Part shown: in pieces, positions 32,304 to 40,383 of the stretch
Layout: each line of letters starts with the position of its first letter
Position numbering within the stretch: position 1 is the stretch's first letter
From: Selenomonas sp963528755
GTDB lineage: Bacteria; Bacillota; Negativicutes; Selenomonadales; Selenomonadaceae
Length of the DNA stretch: 64,000 nucleotides
Direction of reading: 5' to 3'
Assembly (NCBI RefSeq): GCF_963528755.1
Contig: NZ_CAURXA010000004.1
Location: 1 to 64,000 of the forward strand
The notes under the pieces: model-generated
Seen by the model: only the letters and a program-made list of their open reading frames with translations
Databases searched by the model: none
Told to the model about the DNA's origin: nothing
Translations under genes and position numbers: made by a program

Positions 32304-32707
32304 ACGGGGGAAAGAAGGCGCGGCTCTTCGCTCTTTTCGCCGCGCTCCTGCTCGGCGCGGCGGGCGCATGGCTCTTCGCAGCCGCTTCTCGCGGCGAAGA
32401 TGCATCGGAGTCGGGCGCGGTCGAGGTCGTGCAGGACGGCGCGGTGATCTATCGCTTCACGCGGGAGGAACTGCAGGAAGAGCGCCATATCCGCGTGCCC
32501 TATGGCGAGCACGAGAACGTCATCGCGACGGGCGGCGGCACGATCCGCATCGAGAGCGCCGACTGTCCCGATCAGATCTGCGTGCATACAGGCGAATTGA
32601 AGGGGGACGGCGCACCGATCATCTGTCTGCCGCATCGCCTGGAGATTCGCTGGGCGAAAGCGGGCAGCGCGGGCGAGGCCGATGCGCCCGATGCGGTGGC
32701 GAGGTGA
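32300..32707 (+). CDS. NusG domain II-containing membrane-anchored protein
   Basis: A 135-residue protein with an N-terminal membrane helix (FALFAALLLGAAGAWLFAAA) and an extracytosolic NusG-II-type beta domain (VEVVQDGAVIYRFTREEL, VIATGGGTIRIESADCPDQIC). Two cysteines lie in DCPDQIC and a third in ICLPHRLEI. Proteins of this type accompany Gx transporters, ApbE and Rnf/extracellular electron transfer genes (EetA-like). It overlaps the next gene by 4 nt (GTGA). Biochemical role not established to my knowledge. Confidence 0.85.
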   Translation: MNGGKKARLFALFAALLLGAAGAWLFAAASRGEDASESGAVEVVQDGAVIYRFTREELQEERHIRVPYGEHENVIATGGGTIRIESADCPDQICVHTGELKGDGAPIICLPHRLEIRWAKAGSAGEADAPDAVAR

Positions 32708-33315
32708 GGGGCGCGCGGCAGGAGTGCGGCGCTCGGCAAGGTGCGTCCGCGCGGAAGCGTATATGCGCAGAGGGAGCGCAGGAAGCGTGGCTGGCGCAGC
32801 AGGGGGCGGCGCGGCTGACGCTTCTTTCCATCTGCCTCGCACTTTCTTTGATGCTCTTCTTCGTTGAGCTTCGCCTGCCGCTCGTCGCGGCGGTGCCGGG
32901 CTTCAAGCTCGGCCTCGCGAACATCGTGACCGTCGCCGCGCTCCGTCTCTTTCGCGCGAGGGAAGCGCTCGTGCTCCTCGTCCTGCGCATCGTGCTCGGA
33001 GCGGCCTTCGCGGGCAGCCTGCCCGCACTGTCGTTCAGCCTTGCGGGCGGGCTTCTGGCGCTTTCGGTCGGCGTCCTCTTGCTGCGCGCCGCCCCGCGCG
33101 TGCAGCTCGCGCTGCTCGGCGTCGCGGGCGCACTCTCGCACAATGTGGGTCAGCTCCTTGCCGCCGCTTTCTGGCTCGGCACGCTCGACGTCTTTTACTA
33201 TGCGCCCATGCTCTTTGCTCTGGCCGTTTTCACGGGATTTGCCACGGGTTTCCTCGCGCAGGAGATTCTGCGGCGGTTGCCTTTAAAAAATAAGAAAATT
33301 TCTCAAAATCTGTAA
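32704..33315 (+). CDS. Gx transporter family membrane protein
   Basis: A 203-residue protein started by GTG 32704, which overlaps the previous stop. After a basic N-terminal tail of about 35 residues it has five or six membrane helices. FKLGLANIVTVAALRLF and SLAGGLLALSVGVLLLR match the Gx transporter/heptaprenyl diphosphate synthase component I family, related to ECF S-components. EetB of flavin-based electron transfer loci is of this family. It closes the operon. The substrate may be a flavin or quinone-related molecule (inference). Confidence 0.82.
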   Translation: MRGARQECGARQGASARKRICAEGAQEAWLAQQGAARLTLLSICLALSLMLFFVELRLPLVAAVPGFKLGLANIVTVAALRLFRAREALVLLVLRIVLGAAFAGSLPALSFSLAGGLLALSVGVLLLRAAPRVQLALLGVAGALSHNVGQLLAAAFWLGTLDVFYYAPMLFALAVFTGFATGFLAQEILRRLPLKNKKISQNL

Positions 33316-33382
33316 CAAATGTTCCTGAAAAAGCATTTATCTAGTATTATACTAGGAAACAGAAAGAGAGGAGATGACAGCC

Positions 33383-34036
33383 ATGAAAGGTCAGGCAGGC
33401 AGGGTGCTTCGCCCCGCCGAGGAAATGGCGCCCGTCCCGGGCTGCACGGTGTCGGAAGCTATCAGCGCGGTGGGCGGCAACAACGTCGTCTGGTTCTCGC
33501 TCGCAGAAGCGACGGACATCAGCGCGGAGAGCTATGAGCGTCGCCGCCTCTGGTACGTCGCTTCGGGCACGATGGAAGTGGTCGAGGAGAGCGGGAATAC
33601 GGCGCTCGCCGCAGGAGATTTTTTCATCGTACCCGTCGGTACGCCCGTGGGCGTCAAGACCGAGCGCGGCGCCGTATATCTTGAGATCAGTTTGCAGGAG
33701 GGAAAGACCATGAATAAGGCAATCGAGGACAAGAAGGTATTTCAGCTGGCAGAGCTTCTGCCGTGCCAGGACGGTAAGATCGTCAACATGGATCTAGTGC
33801 AGAGCCCGAACCTCAAGTTCGTGCTCATGAGCTTCGGCGCGGGTACGGGACTCGACGAGCACGCGGCACCGGGCGAGGCTCTCGTCTTCGCGCTCGAAGG
33901 CGAGGCCGTCATCGGTTACGAGGGCAAGGAGTACACGGTTCACGCGGGCGATAACTTCAAGTTCGCGAAGAACGGCAGACATTATGTGCGTGCCGTGAAG
34001 AATTTCAAGATGGCATTGATGCTGGAGCTTGCTTAA
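33383..34036 (+). CDS. Tandem cupin protein
   Basis: A 217-residue protein. ATG 33383 with GAGGAG upstream is chosen. Two cupin domains are visible: residues about 1-105 (RLWYVASGTMEVVEESGN) and about 110-217 (LDEHAAPGEALVFALEGEAV, the cupin metal motif with His-Glu). An internal ATG at 33710 (MNKAIEDKKVFQ) has a perfect AGGAGGG site 6 nt upstream, and the second domain alone equals common single-cupin proteins. It may therefore be produced both as a fusion and as a single domain. Substrate unknown. A TATTATACTAG region upstream (33345-33357) may hold the promoter. Confidence 0.8.
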   Translation: MKGQAGRVLRPAEEMAPVPGCTVSEAISAVGGNNVVWFSLAEATDISAESYERRRLWYVASGTMEVVEESGNTALAAGDFFIVPVGTPVGVKTERGAVYLEISLQEGKTMNKAIEDKKVFQLAELLPCQDGKIVNMDLVQSPNLKFVLMSFGAGTGLDEHAAPGEALVFALEGEAVIGYEGKEYTVHAGDNFKFAKNGRHYVRAVKNFKMALMLELA

Positions 34037-34085
34037 GCCGATACGAATACAGGTGCGTTCGTGCCTGTACGGCTTCAACAAGTGG

Positions 34086-34126
34086 AAAAAGCGTGCGGGC
34101 AGGACGAAGCCCGTGCGCTTTTTTTA
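34086..34126 (+). terminator. Terminator after the cupin gene
   Basis: AAAAAGCG.GCGGGC and GCCCG.GCGCTTTTTTT arms with a central mismatch and an 8-nt loop. Confidence 0.75.
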
Positions 34127-34166
34127 TGAAAGCGGCGGCAAATGCGAATTGCTTTCAGCAAAAGGC

Positions 34167-34194
34167 TTGACATCTGCCGCTTTCGTGATAAGCT
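34167..34194 (+). promoter_or_regulatory. Promoter of enolase
   Basis: TTGACA (34167-34172), 16-bp spacer, TAAGCT (34189-34194). Its flanks faintly resemble the repeated promoter module (GGCTTGACATCT..TTTCGTGATAAGCTA). Confidence 0.65.
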
Positions 34195-34235
34195 AAGAGT
34201 ATAGTGTTTCATTAGATTTACAAGGAGTGGATACG

Positions 34236-35534
34236 ATGAGGAACAGCAAGATCAAATGCATCCATGCACGCGAAATCGTTGACTCGCGCAGCAATCCGAC
34301 GGTGGAAGTCGACGTGCTTCTGGAGGACGGCAGCTTCGGCCGTGCGGCATCGCCGTCGGGCGCATCGACGGGTCAGTTTGAAGCGCTTGAGCTGCGTGAC
34401 GGCGATAAGGCTCGCTACCTCGGCAAGGGCGTCCTGAAGGCGGTCGAGAATGTCAACACGACGCTCGCCAAGGCGGTCGTCGGCGTCGACGCTGCGGATA
34501 CGGCTCTCGTTGACCGCACGATGCTCGATGCGGACGGCACGGAAGACAAGTCGAAACTCGGTGCGAACGCCATCCTCGCTGTTTCCATGGCGGCGGCGAA
34601 GGCAGCAGCTGCGAGCGAGGAGACGCCGCTCTATCGCTTCTTGGGCGGCAGTCAGGGCGGCCTTTTGCCCGTGCCGATGATGAACATCCTGAACGGCGGC
34701 GCCCACGCGGCGAACAGCATCGACGTGCAGGAATTCATGATCATGCCGGTCGGCGCTCCCGATTTCCGCACGTGCATCCAGTGGTCATCGGAAGTCTTCC
34801 ATGCGCTGCAGAGCCTCTTGAAGGCGGACGGCCATGCGACGGGTGTCGGCGACGAGGGCGGCTTCGCGCCGAACCTCAAGTCGGACGATGAGGCGATCGA
34901 TTACATCATGCGTGCGATTGAGAAGGCAGGCCACAAGCCCGGCAAGGACTTTGTGCTCGCGATGGATGCGGCCGCCAGCGAATGGAAGGGATCGAAGAAG
35001 GGCGAGTACAAGCAGCCCAAGTCCGGTCAGGTCTTCACGACGGCAGAGCTTGTCGAGCATTGGAAGAAGCTTGTCGACAAGTATCCGATCATCTCTCTCG
35101 AAGATCCGCTCGACGAAGAGGATTGGGAGGGTTGGCAGCTCATCACGAAGGAGCTCGGCGACCGCCTGCAGATCGTTGGCGACGATCTCTTCGTGACGAA
35201 CACGAAGCGCCTCAAGAAAGGTATCGACATGAAGGCCGCGAACGCCATTCTCATCAAGGTCAATCAGATCGGCACGCTGAGCGAGACGCTCGCTGCCGTT
35301 GCCATGGCGCACAACGCGGGCTTCAAGGCCGTCGTGTCGCATCGCTCGGGCGAGACGGAAGACACGACGATTGCCGACCTCGTCGTCGCGCTGAACGCTG
35401 GCCAGATCAAGACGGGTGCACCGAACCGCAGCGAGCGCGTCGCGAAATACAATCAGCTCCTGCGCATCGAGGAAGAGCTGGGCAAGAATGCCGTCTTCGC
35501 AGGCAAGAATGCTTTCAACGTGCCTCTGCCGTGA
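34236..35534 (+). CDS. eno: Enolase
   Basis: A 432-residue protein of normal enolase length. ATG 34236 has AAGGAG 8 nt upstream; an in-frame GTG at 34227 is less likely. It interconverts 2-phosphoglycerate and PEP in glycolysis. Motifs are AREIVDSRSNPTVEVDV, SGASTGQFEALELRDGD, GDEGGFAPNLKSDDEAI, SLEDPLDEEDWEGW with Mg ligands, the ILIKVNQIGTLSET signature and SHRSGETEDTTIADL. It has its own promoter and terminator, so it is a single-gene unit here, not joined to the other glycolytic genes. Confidence 0.97.
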   Translation: MRNSKIKCIHAREIVDSRSNPTVEVDVLLEDGSFGRAASPSGASTGQFEALELRDGDKARYLGKGVLKAVENVNTTLAKAVVGVDAADTALVDRTMLDADGTEDKSKLGANAILAVSMAAAKAAAASEETPLYRFLGGSQGGLLPVPMMNILNGGAHAANSIDVQEFMIMPVGAPDFRTCIQWSSEVFHALQSLLKADGHATGVGDEGGFAPNLKSDDEAIDYIMRAIEKAGHKPGKDFVLAMDAAASEWKGSKKGEYKQPKSGQVFTTAELVEHWKKLVDKYPIISLEDPLDEEDWEGWQLITKELGDRLQIVGDDLFVTNTKRLKKGIDMKAANAILIKVNQIGTLSETLAAVAMAHNAGFKAVVSHRSGETEDTTIADLVVALNAGQIKTGAPNRSERVAKYNQLLRIEEELGKNAVFAGKNAFNVPLP

Positions 35535-35569
35535 ATTTGAACGGAAAGTTTCAGTGATTCTCAAGATTT

Positions 35570-35598
35570 ACAGCCTCCCCGACGGGGAGGCTGTTTTC
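35570..35598 (+). terminator. Terminator after enolase
   Basis: ACAGCCTCCCC, loop GAC, GGGGAGGCTGT and TTTC. Confidence 0.88.
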
Positions 35599-35633
35599 GT
35601 CCCAAAGCATATCGTCAACACTAAGAATCACTA

Positions 35634-35662
35634 TTGACAAGTCGATAAAGCGCGGGTAGAAT
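35634..35662 (+). promoter_or_regulatory. Promoter of the heavy-metal-associated domain gene
   Basis: TTGACA (35634-35639), 17-bp spacer, TAGAAT (35657-35662). Confidence 0.78.
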
Positions 35663-35720
35663 AGAGCGATAGCATGGTATATAAGGGCAATGCCCTTTGG
35701 CAAGGAAAGAAGGAGAAATC

Positions 35721-36092
35721 ATGGCAACGTATATTCTGGGAGCGATTCTTTTGGCAGCACTTTTTTTCGCTGTGCGCGGCATGATGCGCCACTTTGGCGG
35801 TGATGGTGCTTGCTGCGGCGGGGGCGGCAGCATCGAGGGCGGCCCGAAGAAGAAGCTCTATCACGATGTCATCGGCGAAAAGGTGCTGCACATCGAGGGC
35901 ATGCACTGTGACAACTGCAAGAACGCCGTCGAACGTATGCTCAACGGCATCGACGGCGCTGCGGCCGAGGTCGATCTCGGAAAGAACATCGCCGTCCTCA
36001 AGATGGAGCGCATGATCTCCGATGAGGAGCTTCATGCAGTTCTCGATAAGACGGAGTACAAGCTCGCCCGCGCCGAGCTGCGCGAGGCATAA
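35721..36092 (+). CDS. Membrane-anchored heavy-metal-associated (HMA) domain protein
   Basis: A 123-residue protein. ATG 35721 follows AAGGAG; the upstream start at 35697 is not supported. An N-terminal membrane helix (MATYILGAILLAALFFAV) and a Cys/Gly-rich linker (GDGACCGGGGS) precede an HMA ferredoxin-like fold with the metal-binding CxxC in IEGMHCDNCKNAVERML. It is typical of copper chaperones such as CopZ but membrane-bound. No copper ATPase is adjacent. It probably passes a soft metal at the membrane; this is inference. Confidence 0.85.
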   Translation: MATYILGAILLAALFFAVRGMMRHFGGDGACCGGGGSIEGGPKKKLYHDVIGEKVLHIEGMHCDNCKNAVERMLNGIDGAAAEVDLGKNIAVLKMERMISDEELHAVLDKTEYKLARAELREA

Positions 36093-36097
36093 GATCA

Positions 36098-36137
36098 TAC
36101 AAAAAGACCCTGCCGTCTGGCAGGGTCTTTTTGTATA
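36098..36137. terminator. Bidirectional terminator between convergent genes
   Basis: A perfect 18-bp stem containing CAAAAAGACCCTGCC and GGCAGGGTCTTTTTG around loop GTCT, shared by the HMA gene and the minus-strand HD-GYP gene. Confidence 0.93.
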
Positions 36138-36148
36138 CCTTTATCAAA

Positions 36149-37327
36149 TTAGATTTCATGCTTCCCTATGCGCGGATAGTCTCTCATCGCGCGAAGGTCG
36201 TCGTCAAGGAATACGGCGGGGTCGATGCCTGTATGACGGATGAAGTTCAAGAGTTCCACGTCGTCCATGACGTAATGTATGGCATCGCGGCGGCAGTGGG
36301 CGAGGTTTACGCCGAAGGGTTTCGGGAGAAGATTACCGTTCTTGTCTGCAAAGACAACGACGATGGGAGCGAGCGTGTGGCCGAAGACGACCTTCTTGAC
36401 GATGGCGTAACCGAGCTGCGTCTTCATGACCGTACCGACGGGGTAGATGGCGACATTGTCGAAGAAGAGGCGTAGGCGATCCATGTCGAAGTGGCCGGGC
36501 GAGTTCTTCATCATCATCTGATAGACGACGTTCGGTTTGTATGCCCTTTTGTAGGAGCGTGCGCTTGTCAGCGCATCGTAGACGTCAGCGATGGCAGTGA
36601 TGCGGCTGTACGGGTGGATGGACTTGCCGCGCACATGGTAGGGATAGCCTGAGCCGTCAAGGTGCTCATGGTGCTGGACTGCAATGATGGCAAGGATTGA
36701 GGCGATTGGCGAGTTGAGTTCCTTGAGGATCTTACGTCCTTCGCTTGGATGGCGGCGGATGATTTTGAATTCGTCGGCAGTCAGAGAACTGGTTTTGTTG
36801 AGGATAGGCGTGGGCACGGCGAGCTTGCCGATGTCGTGCAAAAGGCCTCCGAGCGTGATGACCTGCAGCTTGCTTTTGGAGTAGCCGCAGAGATTGCCGA
36901 GCATCGTCGCGAGGACGGCGACATTGACCGAATGTGAAAACGTGTAGGAATCGTGCAGACGAATGTCCGTGATCTGTACGAGATTCTTCTTTTTCGTCAT
37001 GATGTCGCGCACGAGAAGGTCGGCGCACTGTTCCATGAGGTCCATGTCGAATTGCCCGTTCACCTCCGCTTGGCGGAAGGTTTCCGCTACACTGTCGACG
37101 GCCTGTACGCGTGTGCGCTCTTCGATGACGTCTGGAGGCGGCGGCAGCTGGAAATCGGCGGAAAGCGAGGTGACGTGCAGCTCAGGGACGCTGAGCTGAC
37201 GAAGCCGATAGATGTAACGATCCGTTAGAGGCGTGCCGCGCACGAGAAAAGGGGCGCCTTTTTCGTTGAAGATGCTTTGCGCCGTCACCATGCCGACTTT
37301 GAGCTGGTTTGATTTCAAGCGTATCAT
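36149..37327 (-). CDS. HD-GYP domain cyclic-di-GMP phosphodiesterase (copy 1)
   Basis: A 392-residue protein, start ATG 37327 (MIRLKSNQLKVG); an in-frame GTG lies 6 nt upstream. An N-terminal domain of about 110 residues is followed by an HD-GYP domain with HDIGK (164-168) and HHEHLDGSGYP (219-229), the metal-binding and GYP motifs of active c-di-GMP phosphodiesterases. A C-terminal extension of about 90 residues contains VYPVGT-like and FADKNGNLLPKPFG stretches. It is a tandem paralogue of the gene to its right. With the EAL protein at 10191, three c-di-GMP-degrading proteins but no intact cyclase are visible in the window. Confidence 0.92.
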   Translation of the reverse strand: MIRLKSNQLKVGMVTAQSIFNEKGAPFLVRGTPLTDRYIYRLRQLSVPELHVTSLSADFQLPPPPDVIEERTRVQAVDSVAETFRQAEVNGQFDMDLMEQCADLLVRDIMTKKKNLVQITDIRLHDSYTFSHSVNVAVLATMLGNLCGYSKSKLQVITLGGLLHDIGKLAVPTPILNKTSSLTADEFKIIRRHPSEGRKILKELNSPIASILAIIAVQHHEHLDGSGYPYHVRGKSIHPYSRITAIADVYDALTSARSYKRAYKPNVVYQMMMKNSPGHFDMDRLRLFFDNVAIYPVGTVMKTQLGYAIVKKVVFGHTLAPIVVVFADKNGNLLPKPFGVNLAHCRRDAIHYVMDDVELLNFIRHTGIDPAVFLDDDLRAMRDYPRIGKHEI

Positions 37328-37377
37328 GGACAAACACCCCTGTGTAGCAGTGAGCGGTATCGGACTGCTTTGCCGTC

Positions 37378-38514
37378 TCAGGCTATGTGGTCTTGGAGGA
37401 AAATGGCAGGATCGATATTGATGGCATGGATGAAGTGGTACAGTTCGCTGTCGGTGACTACGCCTTCGAGCATTTCTTTTGGCATTTGCTCCAAATCGAG
37501 GTCGCGGATTTTTGTGAGTAATTTGCCCTCATGGTTGGCAAAGACACGGACGATTGGCGTCTGTGTATGGCCGAACTCGACCTCTTTGACGATGGCATAG
37601 CCAATCTGCGTCTTGACGATCGTGCCGACGGGATAGATTGCAACGTTGTCGAAGAAGAGATGCAGGAGCTCGAGGTCGAAGTGTCCAGGCGAGCATGTCG
37701 TCATGATGCGGTGAGCAACGGACGGCGTGTACGCCCTCTTGTACGGGCGCACGCTTGTCAGGGCATCATAGACGTCGGCGATGGCGACGATGCGTGCATA
37801 TCGGTGAATCTGTTCGCCCTGCAGATGGTTCGGGTAACCGCTGCCATCGATGTGCTCATGGTGCTGCAGTGCGATGGTGGAGAGCAGAATGTCGTTGGGA
37901 AACATCTTTTTCAGTCGCTGCCTGCCTGCATCGGGATGACCCTGCATCAACCTCCATTCATCATCGGAGAGATGACCGGGTTTCGTGAGGATTTCATGGG
38001 GGACGGTGATCTTACCAAGGTCATGCAGCAGGCCGCCGAGCGTGAGCTTTAAAAGATCTTCTTTAGGAAGCTTCTGAAGTACGCCGAGAAGTGCCGAGAG
38101 GATTGCCACGTTGACCGAATGGGCGAAAGTGTAGGTGTCGTGCAGGCGAATGTCCGTGAGCTGCACGAGGTTTCTTTGCTGCTCGATGATGTCGAGCAGG
38201 ATCGTTTCGGAAATATCCTGCAGCGGCTTTGGGTCTAAGGTTCCATGATCCTCGACATTCTGAAAGGCCGTCGCCACGTTATGTATGGCGGAAATGCGAG
38301 TCTTTTCCTGCACGATGTCAGCAGGCGGCGCGAGCTTGAGTTTGGGATCGAGCGACGTGACAGTGACGCCGTCGAGTCCAGCCTTTTTGAGCCTCTCGAT
38401 GTATTTCGGGCTAAGCTCCACACCCTTCGTTAGATAGCTGGCGCCGAGCGGGTTGTATATGCTCTGCGCCGTGATCATGCCTTCTTTTAGTTTTTTTATA
38501 GGGATATGAATCAT
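37378..38514 (-). CDS. HD-GYP domain cyclic-di-GMP phosphodiesterase (copy 2)
   Basis: A 378-residue protein; ATG 38514 is preferred with AGGTGA upstream, the ORF extending 3 codons to a GTG. It aligns end to end with copy 1: N-terminal MIHIPIKKLKEGMITAQSIY, HDLGK at the identical position 164-168 and HHEHIDGSGYP. The copies are 50 nt apart in the same direction, so they arose by tandem duplication and may be co-transcribed, with copy 2 first. Divergence between the N-terminal domains suggests different input signals (inference). Confidence 0.92.
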   Translation of the reverse strand: MIHIPIKKLKEGMITAQSIYNPLGASYLTKGVELSPKYIERLKKAGLDGVTVTSLDPKLKLAPPADIVQEKTRISAIHNVATAFQNVEDHGTLDPKPLQDISETILLDIIEQQRNLVQLTDIRLHDTYTFAHSVNVAILSALLGVLQKLPKEDLLKLTLGGLLHDLGKITVPHEILTKPGHLSDDEWRLMQGHPDAGRQRLKKMFPNDILLSTIALQHHEHIDGSGYPNHLQGEQIHRYARIVAIADVYDALTSVRPYKRAYTPSVAHRIMTTCSPGHFDLELLHLFFDNVAIYPVGTIVKTQIGYAIVKEVEFGHTQTPIVRVFANHEGKLLTKIRDLDLEQMPKEMLEGVVTDSELYHFIHAINIDPAIFLQDHIA

Positions 38515-38728
38515 TTTGCTCACCTATTGTCGTCTATGGATGAAGTGTCTCAATCATCGCCTGATTTCATTTTGCCGATTTCGAGTCATTTGTCTTGCCA
38601 TCGCTCTCCTAAATAAAGAGGGCATATAGCTGCCCTGTTCATGACGCGATATTCTGCTTCTTATATTCTGCCTCTGAGGGAAAGAATCCTGCTAGTGGAG
38701 GAAGAAGGAAAGGCGGCAGCTTTTTGCC

Positions 38729-38756
38729 GTGACAAAGATGGCTCATGTGCTATAAT
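38729..38756 (+). promoter_or_regulatory. Promoter of the second TonB-like gene
   Basis: GTGACA (38729-38734), 16-bp spacer, TATAAT (38751-38756). Confidence 0.65.
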
Positions 38757-38783
38757 GGGAGGAAATGCGTAGGAGGGATGCTT

Positions 38784-39464
38784 GTGATTATGCGCCCACG
38801 TTGGGGATCTGCCGTCTTTCTTGCCATCTTGCTGCACATCGTCGTACTATGCGCCGCGGGGCTCTTACTGCCCGATGAAGGCGGATTTTCGGATGATGGG
38901 CAGGAGATCGCGTGGCTCGATGTGTCAGATGCGGAGGATGCGTCTGAGCAGACGGCTTCTCCGGTGCAGGAGAAGCCGGAGACGTCGGCAGATGAAGAGG
39001 TGGGGCAGGAGGAGATGCCCGTTTCTGAGCTTATGCCGTCGCCTCCCAAGGAGGCGGCGAGAACTCCGCTGGAAGGCGAGAAAAAATCAACGGATGGCAG
39101 AGAGAAGAAGACACCGCCGAAAGAGCGGGATTATCCTGCGATGCGCAAGCCGAACAAGCCCGCCGTGCTGCGTGAGGAGACGAAGCGCGGCCTGACCGAG
39201 AAGGAGACTGCGTACCGCGGGCATGTGCAGTTCTTCGCGGACATCTCGCAAGAAGGTCGCGTGACGGGCGTCCAAGCGTGGCAGTTCGAGCCGGAAATCA
39301 CCGACGAAAAGGAGCGCCGACTTCTTGAAGAGCGTCTGGAAAAGAGGATCAAGGAAAGCTGGCGTTATGCGCCGAGCCTTACGCCTGAGGGCGTGCCGAC
39401 GACGCAGACGAAAGCCGAGGAGCTTGACATTCCTGAAAAAGAAAAGCCCAAGGACGACCGTTAG
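38784..39464 (+). CDS. TonB-like energy transducer, second copy
   Basis: A 226-residue protein. GTG 38784 is given because AGGAGGG ends 6 nt upstream; ATG 38790 is the alternative. It has a short basic N-terminus and one membrane helix (SAVFLAILLHIVVLCAAGLL), a long acidic/Pro/Lys linker (about residues 35-150) and a C-terminal region (AYRGHVQFFADISQEGRVTG, IKESWRYAPSLTPEGVPTT) like a short TonB C-terminal domain. No ExbB/D lies beside it. It might serve a different receptor set or use the ExbBD encoded at 22310. The TonB assignment is weaker than for 23341. Confidence 0.7.
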   Translation: MIMRPRWGSAVFLAILLHIVVLCAAGLLLPDEGGFSDDGQEIAWLDVSDAEDASEQTASPVQEKPETSADEEVGQEEMPVSELMPSPPKEAARTPLEGEKKSTDGREKKTPPKERDYPAMRKPNKPAVLREETKRGLTEKETAYRGHVQFFADISQEGRVTGVQAWQFEPEITDEKERRLLEERLEKRIKESWRYAPSLTPEGVPTTQTKAEELDIPEKEKPKDDR

Positions 39465-39484
39465 GGACGCCCTCGGGCTTTTCT
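39440..39484 (+). terminator. Terminator overlapping the end of the second TonB-like gene
   Basis: AGAAAAGCCC (39440-39449) and GGGCTTTTCT (39475-39484) arms. The left arm lies inside the coding sequence. Confidence 0.75.
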
Positions 39485-39513
39485 CGTTCGGCCGTACGAA
39501 AATCGCGGACGAA

Positions 39514-39864
39514 TCAGTGGCAGACGAAGGTCTCGATCGTGCCGAAGCGGATGTAGCGGCTCGCTTCGGCTGGGTCGCTCTCAAGAATTGCCGTGCGCAC
39601 GTTCGTCAGATCGTCCTCGGCTATTTCGATGCGCGAGGCCGCCCGCTCCTCCTTGACCTTCTGCCAAAGAGCCTTGCGCGAGGCCTGCGTGTCGCGGTAG
39701 ATTTCATGGTTGTAGAAGATGTTCATCGAGCCGTGGGATTTTTCGGCGTCGCAGTTGAAGAAGATGTAGGCGACGTTCGAAGCCCTGCGCGTGCGCGAGG
39801 GGGCGTTGCTTTTCTTTGGGACGGCGGTCTTTCTTGCGCCGCTCGATTTTGCTGCTGTTGGCAT
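39514..39864 (-). CDS. Small basic protein of unknown function
   Basis: A 116-residue protein; ATG 39864 has AAAGGAGTC upstream. A basic, Ala/Ser/Lys-rich N-terminal tail (about 30 residues) leads into a more ordered region (ASNVAYIFFNCDAEKSHGSM, then IYRDTQASRKALWQKVKEE). I do not recognise the family. The tail is reminiscent of nucleic-acid-binding proteins but this is not evidence of function. It lies downstream of the minus-strand RNA candidate at 40045-40229. Confidence 0.65.
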   Translation of the reverse strand: MPTAAKSSGARKTAVPKKSNAPSRTRRASNVAYIFFNCDAEKSHGSMNIFYNHEIYRDTQASRKALWQKVKEERAASRIEIAEDDLTNVRTAILESDPAEASRYIRFGTIETFVCH

Positions 39865-40044
39865 GGAAAAGACTCCTTTCGCTTTTGTGCGGCACAATGG
39901 CGATAAGCTGTGCCGCATCTGAGAAATGATGAAATGTATAAAGCCGTGCGGTCTGCCGCACGAGCCTCATTATAGCACAATTCCCGCACGGGTGCAAAAA
40001 GTTGCGGGAAAATACCAGAAATTGAGAATACTGGAAAAGGAAAG

Positions 40045-40229
40045 AAAGAGAAAGAAAACAGGCAGTGAGCCTCGGCTCTCTGCCTGTTCTTTTCTGTTGG
40101 CCTTGCAGCCTGAACCCCTGGGCGGGATTCGATTATATTGCCACCAGGAGGAACCATACGCGATGATTCCTTCTGGTGGTTAGTAAGGTACGGCACTAAA
40201 GGCGGGATGACGCTTAGTCCACCTGCCGC
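40045..40229 (-). ncRNA. Candidate small RNA with promoter and terminator, unknown class
   Basis: On the minus strand TTGCAT (40263-40258) and TATAAT (40241-40236) are separated by 16 bp. The predicted transcript starts near 40229. Its 5' part can form GGTGCGGCA/TGCCGTACC (one G-U pair) enclosing a CTAAGCG...CGCC..TTAG hairpin. A second long stem uses CCACCAG/CTGGTGG (40179-40141). It ends at the hairpin 40087-40058 (ACAGGCAG/CTGCCTGT) followed by TTTTCTTTC. The total is about 185 nt, with no convincing ORF. Hallmarks of 6S, SRP or tmRNA were not seen. Confidence 0.55.
40058..40087. terminator. Terminator hairpin of the minus-strand RNA
   Basis: ACAGGCAG, T, GAGC, loop CTCG, GCTC, T, CTGCCTGT, with T-rich tracts on either side. 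Confidence 0.75.
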
Positions 40230-40325
40230 ACCTTTATTATAGCATATTGGTTCGTATATGCAAGAGGGCACAGGTAAATTTTTGCAATATTTAGCTTTTG
40301 TTAATTTTTGGCCGTACATCACGCA

Positions 40326-40354
40326 TTGTCACTGGGCGGTCTCTTTGCTATACT
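40326..40354 (+). promoter_or_regulatory. Promoter of the GHKL ATPase cassette
   Basis: TTGTCA (40326-40331), 17-bp spacer, TATACT (40349-40354), about 30 bp before the first gene. Confidence 0.75.
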
Positions 40355-40383
40355 AGGAAACGTACAGGAATGAGGTGGAAAAA

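Noticed and set aside
32368..32703. A longer Gx-transporter ORF overlapping the NusG-II gene
   Set aside because: The extra Arg/Gly-rich residues are a shadow of the NusG-II gene; GTG 32704 overlaps its stop in the usual coupled manner.
40045..40229. 6S or SRP RNA at the minus-strand locus
   Set aside because: The length fits 6S, but the long central bubble with closing stem cannot be drawn; the SRP GGAA/GCAGC tip is absent.
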